Source: Marvinbryantia sp964455335 (GTDB taxonomy: Bacteria > Bacillota > Clostridia > Lachnospirales > Lachnospiraceae). Taken from it: a stretch of DNA of 5,219 nt. Under the pieces are notes generated by a model. That model was not told the origin of the DNA and made no database searches. It saw nothing but the letters and a program-made list of their open reading frames with translations. How positions within the stretch are numbered: position 1 is the stretch's first letter; each line of letters starts with the position of its first letter. Shown here in pieces: positions 1 through 5,219 of this stretch. Position numbers and translations under genes: made by a program. The stretch lies in the NCBI GenBank assembly GCA_964455335.1, contig CAYVVW010000148.1, forward strand, positions 1-5,219, written 5' to 3'.

Positions 1-419
1 GCGGCGGCATTTACACCTCCGCGGCTGAGGCTGCGCAAAAAGTGGAAGGCGGCAAGGTGATCGGCGTGGACGTCGACCAGGCGGCCATTATCGACGCTTA
101 CGGCGAGGGCATGACGGTCACGTCCGCCATGAAGGGCCTTGCGGCGACGGTCAAAACGGTCCTGACGGCGACGATCGTCGACGGCGGCTGGGATGCCTAC
201 GCGGGCAAGATCGAAAGGCTCGGCCTCGTCTCTGAAAATCCGGAAGAGAACTACGTGCAGATCCCGATGGAGACCACCCAGTGGAGCGACAGCTTCACCC
301 AGGACGACTACAAGGCGCTTGTGTCCGCCATGTACAATGGGGAAGTGGTTGTCTCTGACGACATTGCGGCGATGCCGGAAGTGGCCGTCACGGTGAATGA
401 TCAGGGGAACATCAAATAA
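1..419 (+). CDS. BMP-family nucleoside-binding protein, C-terminal part (5' end outside window)
   Basis: This is the last 138 or so codons of a substrate-binding protein of the BMP/PnrA-like family (BmpA, TmpC, B. subtilis NupN/YufN). Family members are extracellular lipoproteins that capture purine or other nucleosides for an ABC importer. The open frame runs from the window edge (first full codon at position 3), so the GTG at 42 is internal and not the start. Visible family features are GGIYTSAAEAA, then KVIGVDVDQ (about residues 18-26 of the visible part), whose first Asp corresponds to a ribose-contacting Asp in PnrA by family knowledge. They continue with TVTSAMKGLAATV, then DYKALVSAMYNGEVVVSDD, and a short tail ending VNDQGNIK before TAA. 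The signal peptide and lipobox must lie upstream and cannot be judged. It is followed by stem-loops and then the ATPase and permease genes, the usual order for this transporter. The exact ligand cannot be told from the sequence. Confidence 0.93.
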   Translation, partial: GGIYTSAAEAAQKVEGGKVIGVDVDQAAIIDAYGEGMTVTSAMKGLAATVKTVLTATIVDGGWDAYAGKIERLGLVSENPEENYVQIPMETTQWSDSFTQDDYKALVSAMYNGEVVVSDDIAAMPEVAVTVNDQGNIK

Positions 420-433
420 GAAAGGTAAGAAAG

Positions 434-453
434 GCGCGGGGGAATCCTTGCGC
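434..453 (+). other. Stem-loop after the BMP gene
   Basis: The arms GCGCGGGG (434-441) and CCTTGCGC (446-453) pair over 8 bp, including two G-U pairs, around a GAAT loop. The hairpin is followed by an A-rich purine tract, not by T residues, so it is not itself a terminator. It starts 14 nt after the BMP stop codon. By inference it could protect the 3' end of the binding-protein mRNA. It could also be chance in GC-rich DNA. Confidence 0.4.
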
Positions 454-470
454 AAAAAGAAGGGCGAGAG

Positions 471-502
471 GGGCTGTCGCAAGTTTGTGACAGCCCTTTT
501 TT
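471..502 (+). terminator. Intrinsic terminator (attenuator) between BMP gene and ATPase gene
   Basis: GGGCTGTC (471-478) pairs perfectly with GACAGCCC (489-496). The stem extends inward by a G-U, a C-G and an A-T pair to 11 bp, with a 4-nt AGTT loop (482-485). Six T residues follow at 497-502. This is a textbook Rho-independent terminator. It lies between two genes of one transporter, and the ribosome binding site of the next gene begins right after the T run. It is therefore best read as a partial terminator that lowers transcription of the transporter core relative to the binding protein. That role is inference. Confidence 0.88.
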
Positions 503-505
503 GAA

Positions 506-511
506 AGGAGG
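506..511 (+). promoter_or_regulatory. Ribosome binding site fixing the TTG start of the ATPase
   Basis: AGGAGG lies 8 nt before the TTG at 520, within a purine-rich run (504-517). No ATG lies at proper spacing: the first in-frame ATG (541) is 29 nt downstream. The strong site therefore supports the TTG start. Confidence 0.85.
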
Positions 512-519
512 AGGGAGCT

Positions 520-2061
520 TTGGAGAATTATGCCATTGAGATGCTCCACATCACCAAGCGGTTTCCCGGGATCGTCGCCAACGATGACATTACCCTGCGG
601 CTGAAAAAAGGCGAGGTTCACGCGCTTCTGGGGGAAAATGGCGCGGGGAAATCGACGTTGATGAGCGTGCTCTTCGGGCTGTACCAGCCAGAGGAGGGCG
701 AGATCCGAAAAGGCGGGGAAAAAGTGGAGATCAAGGACCCAAATGACGCCAACGCCTTGGGGATCGGCATGGTGCACCAGCATTTTAAGCTGGTGGAGTG
801 CTTTTCGGTCCTGGACAACATCATTCTCGGGGTGGAGCCGACAAAGGGGGTTTTTTTGCAAAAGGCGCAAGCGCGCAAAAAGGTGCAGGAGCTGTCCAAA
901 AAATATGGGCTGCACGTGGATCTGGACGCGCTGGTGGAGGACATCACGGTGGGGATGCAGCAGCGCACGGAGATCCTAAAGATGCTCTACCGCGACAACG
1001 AGATCCTCATTTTTGACGAGCCGACGGCGGTGCTGACCCCGCAGGAAATCCAGGAGCTGATGCACATCATGAGAAATCTCACGGCGGAGGGGAAGAGCAT
1101 CTTGTTCATTTCCCACAAACTCTCTGAGATCATGCAAGTGTCTGACCGCTGCACGGTGCTGCGCAAGGGAAAGTATGTCGGCACGGTCGATACCCTGGAG
1201 ACCACGCCGGAAAAGCTCTCCGCCATGATGGTGGGGCGCAATGTCAATTTCAACGTCGAAAAAGCCCCGGCAAAGCCGGGCGACGTGGTGCTCGAAGTGT
1301 CGGACATGACGGTGGCGTCCAAGCGGCACAAGCAGGACGCGGTCAGCCATGTGTCCTTAAACGTGCGCAGGGGAGAGATCGTGTGCATTGCGGGCATCGA
1401 CGGAAACGGGCAGACGGAGTTTGTCTATGGGATTTCCGGCCTTGAGCCTGTAAAGTCGGGGAAAGTTGTCCTCAACGGCACGGACGTGACGCGCGCGAGC
1501 ATCCGCAAGCGCTCGGTGCTGGGGATGAGCCACATTCCGGAGGACCGGCACAAGCACGGCCTGGTGCTCGACTACACCCTGGAGGACAACTTGGTCCTGC
1601 AGCGCTACTTTGAGCCGCGCTTTACCAACCGCTTCGGGTTTCTCAAGCGCAAGGAGATCCGCGCTTACGCAAACGACTTGATCGCGCGCTATGACGTGCG
1701 ATCGGGGCAGGGGCCTGTCACGGTCGCGCGGTCCATGTCGGGCGGCAACCAGCAAAAGGCCATCGTGGCGCGGGAGATTGACAGAAATCCGGAGCTTCTG
1801 ATCGCAGTGCAGCCCACGCGCGGGCTGGACGTGGGCGCCATCGAGTACATCCACAAAGAACTTGTGGCACAGCGCGACGCGGGGAAAGGCGTGCTTTTGG
1901 TGAGTCTGGAGCTGGACGAGGTTATGAACGTGTCTGACCGCATCCTCGTGATGTACGAGGGGGAGATCGTGGGGGAATTTGACCCGAAGCACGTGACAGT
2001 GGAAGAGCTTGGCCTATACATGGCGGGCGCAAAGCGAGAGGAGGCGAGGGCGCATGGCTAA
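520..2061 (+). CDS. nupO: Nucleoside ABC transporter ATP-binding protein, two NBDs (NupO/YufO-like)
   Basis: This 513-residue cytoplasmic protein has two fused ABC domains and powers uptake through the two permeases encoded next. Its length matches NupO/YufO (about 510). In the first domain, Walker A is GENGAGKST (38-46), the Q-loop Gln is 87 in MVHQHF, the ABC signature is the family variant ITVGMQQR (142-149), Walker B is ILIFDEP (162-168) with Glu167, and the switch His is 199. In the second domain the P-loop is GIDGNGQT (292-299), with Gln in place of the catalytic Lys. The signature there is intact, SGGNQQK (407-413), but Walker B reads LIAVQPTRG (427-435) without the Asp-Glu pair. This asymmetry is normal for the group, leaving one competent hydrolysis site. 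The TTG start gives MENYAIEMLHITKRFPG, matching the family N-terminus better than the later ATG at 541. The gene follows the terminator at 471-502 and overlaps the next gene by 8 nt. A simple-sugar substrate is possible; the nucleoside call rests on the family and the BMP gene. Confidence 0.93.
   Translation: MENYAIEMLHITKRFPGIVANDDITLRLKKGEVHALLGENGAGKSTLMSVLFGLYQPEEGEIRKGGEKVEIKDPNDANALGIGMVHQHFKLVECFSVLDNIILGVEPTKGVFLQKAQARKKVQELSKKYGLHVDLDALVEDITVGMQQRTEILKMLYRDNEILIFDEPTAVLTPQEIQELMHIMRNLTAEGKSILFISHKLSEIMQVSDRCTVLRKGKYVGTVDTLETTPEKLSAMMVGRNVNFNVEKAPAKPGDVVLEVSDMTVASKRHKQDAVSHVSLNVRRGEIVCIAGIDGNGQTEFVYGISGLEPVKSGKVVLNGTDVTRASIRKRSVLGMSHIPEDRHKHGLVLDYTLEDNLVLQRYFEPRFTNRFGFLKRKEIRAYANDLIARYDVRSGQGPVTVARSMSGGNQQKAIVAREIDRNPELLIAVQPTRGLDVGAIEYIHKELVAQRDAGKGVLLVSLELDEVMNVSDRILVMYEGEIVGEFDPKHVTVEELGLYMAGAKREEARAHG
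2039..2044 (+). promoter_or_regulatory. Ribosome binding site of the first permease, inside the ATPase gene
   Basis: AGGAGG lies 9 nt before the ATG at 2054, inside the last codons of the ATPase gene. It decides the start of the permease against the in-frame TTG at 2009, which has no such site and would add 15 polar, arginine-rich residues. Confidence 0.85.
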
Positions 2062-3202
2062 GCAAAAAAATAGCATTTTGCGAAACAAGGGGCTGCAATC
2101 CCTTTTGGTGTCGCTGGTTTGCATCGTCCTGGGCCTGTTTGTGGGATATGTGGCGCTGTTGCTCATCAATCCCGCGGGCGCGTGGGACGCCATCTGGGCC
2201 GTCGTGAAGAACTTTTTCTTTTACCCGAGCGCGGCGGCCAGGCTGAAGTATTTCGGGACGACCCTCGTCAAGGCGGCCCCGCTTGTGATGTGCTCGCTCT
2301 CGGTGCTGTTTGCCTACAAGGTTGGCCTGTTTAACATCGGTGCCGCGGGGCAATACGTGGCGGGCGCGGGCGCGTGCCTGTACCTGGCGCTCGGGCCGAA
2401 GCTGCCCTGGTACCTGTGCCTGCTGGGTGCCATGGCGGTCGCGGCGGTGGTCGGCGCGGTGTCTGGCTTTTTGAAGGCCTATTGCAATGTCAACGAGGTC
2501 ATCTCGTGCATCATGCTCAATTGGATCAGTCTCTATGTGGTGAACATGATCCTGACCAACGTCAAGGAGGAGACAAGCCCCTACACGTTTCCATTGGGGC
2601 TGCAAAACCCGGGGGCGCTGCTCCCGTCCCTTGGCATGGACAAGTGGTTTTCGAACAATCAATATGTGACAATCGCCATCCCGCTGTCCGTGGTGGCGGC
2701 CGTGTGCATCTGGGTGCTGCTGGAAAAAACGAAGTTTGGCTACGAGTTAAAGGCGACAGGGCTGAACCGGCAGGCGGCGAAATATTGCGGCATGAGGGAA
2801 AAGCGCAACAGCATCCTCACCATGGCGATTGCCGGGTCTTTGGCCGGCGCGGGGGCCGCGTTTTTCTTCTTAAGCGGCATGGAGCAGTGGCAGTGCACCA
2901 TGTCGAGCATCCCCGCGATGGGATTTAATGGGATCGCGGCGTCCTTTTTGGGGGGATTGAACCCCATTGGCGCCATCTTTTCCTCCTATTTTATCCAGCA
3001 CATCACAAACGGCGGGGCCTATGTGGACAAGTCGCTTTACTGCGCGCAGATCTCGGACTTCATCTCCTCGATGATCATTTATCTGTGCGGATTTGTGTTT
3101 TTCTTAAAGATCGAGATGAACCGCTGGCTCGACAAACGCGACGAAAAGCGGAACAAGCCGGCAAACGCAAGCGCGGATGAGGCGAAAGGGGGCGAGGCGT
3201 AA
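2054..3202 (+). CDS. nupP: Nucleoside ABC transporter permease 1 (NupP/YufP-like)
   Basis: This 382-residue integral membrane protein of the BPD_transp_2 type (with RbsC and LivH/M) pairs with the next gene product to form the translocation path. After a short basic N-terminus (MAKQKNSILRNKG) comes a first membrane helix (about 15-38). More hydrophobic segments lie near 68-87, 100-113, 119-140, 150-170, 205-225, 255-275, 290-318 and 333-353. Family hallmarks are LFNIGAAGQ (92-100), VNEVISCIMLNWI, and the cytoplasmic coupling stretch GYELKATGLNRQAAKYCG (about 229-246), which should contact the ATPase. The start at 2054 has a good ribosome binding site and overlaps the ATPase stop by 8 nt. The C-terminus carries a charged tail of about 30 residues (RWLDKRDEKRNKPANASADE and beyond), making the protein longer than B. 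subtilis YufP (about 348). The stop overlaps the next start as TAATG, implying translational coupling. Confidence 0.92.
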   Translation: MAKQKNSILRNKGLQSLLVSLVCIVLGLFVGYVALLLINPAGAWDAIWAVVKNFFFYPSAAARLKYFGTTLVKAAPLVMCSLSVLFAYKVGLFNIGAAGQYVAGAGACLYLALGPKLPWYLCLLGAMAVAAVVGAVSGFLKAYCNVNEVISCIMLNWISLYVVNMILTNVKEETSPYTFPLGLQNPGALLPSLGMDKWFSNNQYVTIAIPLSVVAAVCIWVLLEKTKFGYELKATGLNRQAAKYCGMREKRNSILTMAIAGSLAGAGAAFFFLSGMEQWQCTMSSIPAMGFNGIAASFLGGLNPIGAIFSSYFIQHITNGGAYVDKSLYCAQISDFISSMIIYLCGFVFFLKIEMNRWLDKRDEKRNKPANASADEAKGGEA

Positions 3203-4143
3203 TGTTGCTGTTGTTACAATATACCCTGATTTTTGCGTCTGTCCTGATGCTGGTCGCCCTGGGCGGCTGCTTTTCGGAGCACAGCGGCGTCGTCAACATC
3301 GGCCTGGAGGGCATCATGGTCATGGGGGCCTTGGGCGGTGCCCTGATGATGGTGGTCCTGGGGAAGGGCGTGCCCGCTGCCGTGATGATCCTGCTGGTAA
3401 TTTTGGCGAGTATGCTGGCGGGCCTTGTGTATGCGCTTTTGCTCGCGGTGGCCGCCATTCGGTTTCAGGCGGACCAGACTCTGGTCGGAACGGCCATGAA
3501 CCTGCTTGGCACCGCGGCGGCGACGGTCATCGTGCGCGCCATCAATTCCGCAAAAGACGCGAACAACGTGTCGTCCGCCCTGCAATACATCGACCAGAAA
3601 AAAGCGTTCCTGGTCTATTTTGGGAAGTTTGAGTTTAACTGGTTCATGCTGGTTGCGGCGGCACTGCTTGTTCTCTCTTACGTGACCTTGTACAAGACGC
3701 GCTTCGGGCTGCGCCTGATGGCGTGCGGCGAGCACCCGCAGGCGGCGGACTCGGTGGGCATCAACGTCTACCGGATGCGCTACGCGGGCGTCCTGATCTC
3801 GGGCGCGCTCGGCGGCCTTGGGGGCATCGTCTATATCACGGCGGGCGTCAGCGAGTGGAAATTTGAAAATGGCGTCGCGGGCTTTGGTTTCCTCGCGCTT
3901 GCCGTGATGATCTTCGGGCAATGGCAGCCCTTGCGGATTGCCCTTGCTGCCCTGCTTTTCGGGATGTTCCGCGCGTTGTCCAATGTCTATAGCGGGTTCG
4001 ACGTGCTCGTGGCGCTCAATATCCCGAGCAGCATCTACAACATGCTGCCCTATGTCATTTCCCTGGTGGTCCTGGCCTTTACGTCCGGAAAGTCGCGCGC
4101 GCCAAAGGCGGAGGGCATCCCCTACGACAAGGGACAGCGTTAG
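3202..4143 (+). CDS. nupQ: Nucleoside ABC transporter permease 2 (NupQ/YufQ-like)
   Basis: This 313-residue integral membrane protein, close to YufQ in length (about 319), is the second permease half of the importer. The diagnostic motif SGVVNIGLEGIM (28-39) follows a first hydrophobic segment (2-22) and is typical of the YufQ group. The coupling region GEHPQAADSVGINVYRMRY (176-194) precedes a glycine-rich helix, GVLISGALGGLGGIVY. Hydrophobic segments alternate to near residue 300, and a short basic tail ends KGQR before TAG. The ATG shares its A with the TAA of the preceding permease (TAATG). The purine run AAGGGGGCGAGG (3186-3197) serves as a weaker, G-rich ribosome binding site, so translation probably depends partly on coupling. 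No strong terminator follows; only a 6-bp hairpin at 4145-4162 without a T run is visible. No nucleoside-metabolism gene is attached within the window. Confidence 0.93.
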   Translation: MLLLLQYTLIFASVLMLVALGGCFSEHSGVVNIGLEGIMVMGALGGALMMVVLGKGVPAAVMILLVILASMLAGLVYALLLAVAAIRFQADQTLVGTAMNLLGTAAATVIVRAINSAKDANNVSSALQYIDQKKAFLVYFGKFEFNWFMLVAAALLVLSYVTLYKTRFGLRLMACGEHPQAADSVGINVYRMRYAGVLISGALGGLGGIVYITAGVSEWKFENGVAGFGFLALAVMIFGQWQPLRIALAALLFGMFRALSNVYSGFDVLVALNIPSSIYNMLPYVISLVVLAFTSGKSRAPKAEGIPYDKGQR

Positions 4144-4223
4144 CGCCAGAAGGCCGTTTGGCAGATTGCACAAATGACGGAAAGGGCGAAAATCAAGGCT
4201 TGCGCGCCGGAGATCCTACATTT

Positions 4224-4239
4224 TGTGAAAAAAATCACG
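4224..4239 (+). promoter_or_regulatory. Crp/Fnr-like palindromic site
   Basis: The sequence TGTGA-AAAAAA-TCACG has perfect GTGA/TCAC arms around a 6-nt centre. It matches the Crp/Fnr superfamily consensus TGTGA-N6-TCACA in 9 of 10 arm positions. Its centre is about 91-92 bp upstream of the predicted transcription start near 4323, a spacing compatible with class I activation. Sequence match and spacing are seen; binding by any regulator is inference. The A6 centre in an AT-rich gap makes chance occurrence possible. Confidence 0.45.
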
Positions 4240-4272
4240 GAGTTTTTGTGTAATTTGTCAAATCCTATCGGA

Positions 4273-4308
4273 ATTGCAAAAAAAGACTTGATAGATTGCA
4301 AAAAAAGA
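4273..4308 (+). repeat. 14-bp direct repeat around the -35 of the sugar-binding protein promoter
   Basis: ATTGCAAAAAAAGA occurs identically at 4273-4286 and 4295-4308, with a 22-bp period (about two helical turns). The first copy sits just upstream of the -35 element and the second fills the -35/-10 spacer. A partial third copy, AGATTGCACAAA, lies at 4163-4174. Placement and phasing fit an operator for a regulator binding one face of the helix, or A-tract bending. The protein involved is unknown. Confidence 0.55.
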
Positions 4309-4316
4309 GGTAAAAT
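4288..4316 (+). promoter_or_regulatory. Sigma-A type promoter of the sugar-binding protein gene
   Basis: The -35 element TTGATA (4288-4293) and -10 element TAAAAT (4311-4316) each match the consensus at 5 of 6 positions, with an ideal 17-nt spacer. The start of transcription would be near 4323, giving a 5' leader of about 45 nt. The leader contains a small hairpin with a GAAA loop (GCC 4336-4338, GGC 4343-4345) before the ribosome binding site. Confidence 0.75.
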
Positions 4317-4353
4317 GTTGACGAATCTCATTATTGCCGAAAGGCGTCATTCA

Positions 4354-4359
4354 AGGAGG
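4354..4359 (+). promoter_or_regulatory. Ribosome binding site of the sugar-binding protein gene
   Basis: AGGAGG, within AAGGAGGA (4353-4360), lies 8 nt before the ATG at 4368. It is a near-ideal site, consistent with the high expression usual for binding proteins, and it supports a start directly followed by a signal peptide. Confidence 0.85.
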
Positions 4360-4367
4360 AAGCATCT

Positions 4368-5219
4368 ATGAAATTCAAAAAACTAGTTGCACTGATGATG
4401 ACGGCCGCGATGGCGACTTCTGTTTTCGCAATTCCCGCTTTCGCGGAAGAAGCCGAGACAGAGACAGAGCCGGCCAACGTGGTCACCGGTGACGCATCTG
4501 GCGAAGGTGCGTTCGTAGTTTGGGGTTGGAACGACGACATCAAGAAGATTCTTGACGGCCCGTTCAAGGAAGCGCACCCGGAAGAGTATGAGCGGATCGT
4601 GTTCGTGAACACGGGCGGATCGGACTACTACCAGACGAAGCTCGACGCGGTGCTGGACGACACTTCCAACGAGCTGTACCCGGATCTGATGGGTCTGGAG
4701 GTTGACTACGTGAAGAAGTACGTGGGCAGCGACTGGGTAAAGAGCGTCGCCGATCTTGGCATCACTTCGGAAGAGTTTGCCAACATGTATCAGTACAACG
4801 TGGACCTTGGCACGGACGGCGAGGGCAATGTAAAGGCATTGTTCTGGCAGGCCACCCCGGGTTCCTTCCAGGTTCGCGCGGATCTTGCCGAGAAGTACCT
4901 TGGCACGACCAACCCGGAAGAGATCGCCGCGATGCTCGGCGATTATGAGACCATCCTGCAGACCGCAAGGGATGTCAAGGAAAAGTCCGGCGGCTTCTGC
5001 AAGCTGTTCTCTGGCTACGATGAGTTAAAGAGAGTCTTGATGAACTCCAGGGAGCAGGGCTTCTACGATGGCTCTGACGTGATCACGCTGGACGAGAATG
5101 TCACAAAGTATTTTGAGCTGGCGAAGACCATGTACGACGAGGAGCTGAACTACAACACGGCACAGTGGGGCACCGACTGGTACACCAACATGGACGGCGA
5201 CGGCGTGGAGAGCAACGCG
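4368..5219 (+). CDS. Extracellular solute-binding protein, family 1 (CUT1 sugar type), 3' end outside window
   Basis: The first 284 codons are open to the window edge; relatives are usually about 420-460 residues, so roughly a third is missing. A Sec signal peptide is clear: MKFKK, a hydrophobic core (6-23), then AFA (24-26), a signal peptidase I site before EE. There is no lipobox cysteine; the only visible Cys is 211, inside the mature domain. An acidic, Thr/Ala-rich linker (27-47) leads into the fold, which opens with FVVWGWNDD (49-57). Further family features are YPDLMGLEVDYVKKYV (about 104-119) and FWQATPGSFQVRADLAEKYL (from 159), the latter typical of CUT1 sugar-binding proteins of Clostridia. 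The role would be to capture an oligosaccharide or other sugar for MalF/MalG-type permeases expected downstream. The ligand cannot be predicted. The gene has its own promoter and ribosome binding site and is probably a separate unit from the nucleoside transporter. Confidence 0.88.
   Translation, partial: MKFKKLVALMMTAAMATSVFAIPAFAEEAETETEPANVVTGDASGEGAFVVWGWNDDIKKILDGPFKEAHPEEYERIVFVNTGGSDYYQTKLDAVLDDTSNELYPDLMGLEVDYVKKYVGSDWVKSVADLGITSEEFANMYQYNVDLGTDGEGNVKALFWQATPGSFQVRADLAEKYLGTTNPEEIAAMLGDYETILQTARDVKEKSGGFCKLFSGYDELKRVLMNSREQGFYDGSDVITLDENVTKYFELAKTMYDEELNYNTAQWGTDWYTNMDGDGVESNA

Noticed and set aside
42..44. GTG as the start of the first gene
   Set aside because: The frame is open upstream to the window edge with BMP-family sequence (GGIYTSAAEAAQK), so this codon is internal.
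2009..2053. Upstream TTG as the start of permease 1
   Set aside because: It would add 15 Arg-rich residues and has no ribosome binding site. The ATG at 2054 has AGGAGG at 9 nt spacing.
1922..2662. 246-codon minus-strand frame across the ATPase/permease junction
   Set aside because: It is an Arg/His/Gln-rich shadow with no ribosome binding site or family features, and it lies opposite two well supported genes.
4145..4162. Hairpin after permease 2 as an intrinsic terminator
   Set aside because: The stem is only 6 bp with a G-U pair, and no T run follows.
3214..4173. 319-codon minus-strand frame opposite permease 2
   Set aside because: Its product is rich in Arg, His, Gln and Asp, as expected for the antisense of a GC-rich membrane-protein gene. 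The + strand product has clear YufQ motifs.
4249..4261. TTTGACA on the minus strand as a -35 box of a divergent promoter
   Set aside because: No acceptable -10 lies 16-18 nt downstream on that strand, and the permease gene there is on the + strand, so there is no gene to serve.
4174..4371. 65-codon + strand open frame in the AT-rich gap
   Set aside because: It has no ribosome binding site before its ATG. It also runs across the palindrome, direct repeats, promoter and ribosome binding site into the next start codon, and its protein resembles no family I know.

Overview
The window looks like a chromosomal stretch from a GC-rich, low-GC-phylum (Firmicutes/Bacillota) bacterium, most likely a Clostridia member such as Lachnospiraceae. 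The evidence is strong AGGAGG ribosome binding sites, a TTG start, a Firmicutes-style sigma-A promoter, and gene order and motifs matching the Bacillus nucleoside transporter NupNOPQ (YufNOPQ). The genus assignment is inference. By eye the genes are GC-rich, and the intergenic DNA before the last gene is clearly AT-rich.

Layout. Positions 1-419 are the 3' end of a BMP-family (BmpA/PnrA/NupN-like) nucleoside-binding protein gene. Positions 420-519 are a short gap with two stem-loops, the second a good intrinsic terminator. Positions 520-2061 encode a double-domain ABC ATPase (NupO-like, TTG start). Positions 2054-3202 encode a first permease (NupP-like), and 3202-4143 a second permease (NupQ-like). 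These three genes overlap end to start by 8 nt and 1 nt, so they form a translationally coupled operon. Positions 4144-4367 are an AT-rich regulatory gap with a Crp/Fnr-like palindrome, a 14-bp direct repeat and a sigma-A promoter. From 4368 to the end runs the first gene of another ABC importer, a family 1 (CUT1-type) sugar-binding protein, cut by the window edge. All genes are on the + strand.

How it works together. The binding protein delivers a nucleoside (or related ligand) to the two permeases, and the ATPase powers import. The terminator between the binding protein gene and the ATPase gene has no visible promoter after it. The transporter core is therefore probably transcribed by read-through, which would make much more binding protein than membrane complex. 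The last gene starts a separately controlled carbohydrate uptake unit.

I see no CRISPR array, tRNA, rRNA, insertion sequence or phage gene. Nothing here strikes me as an undescribed system. The points worth checking are the regulatory architecture of the two gaps and the absence of a lipobox in the sugar-binding protein.
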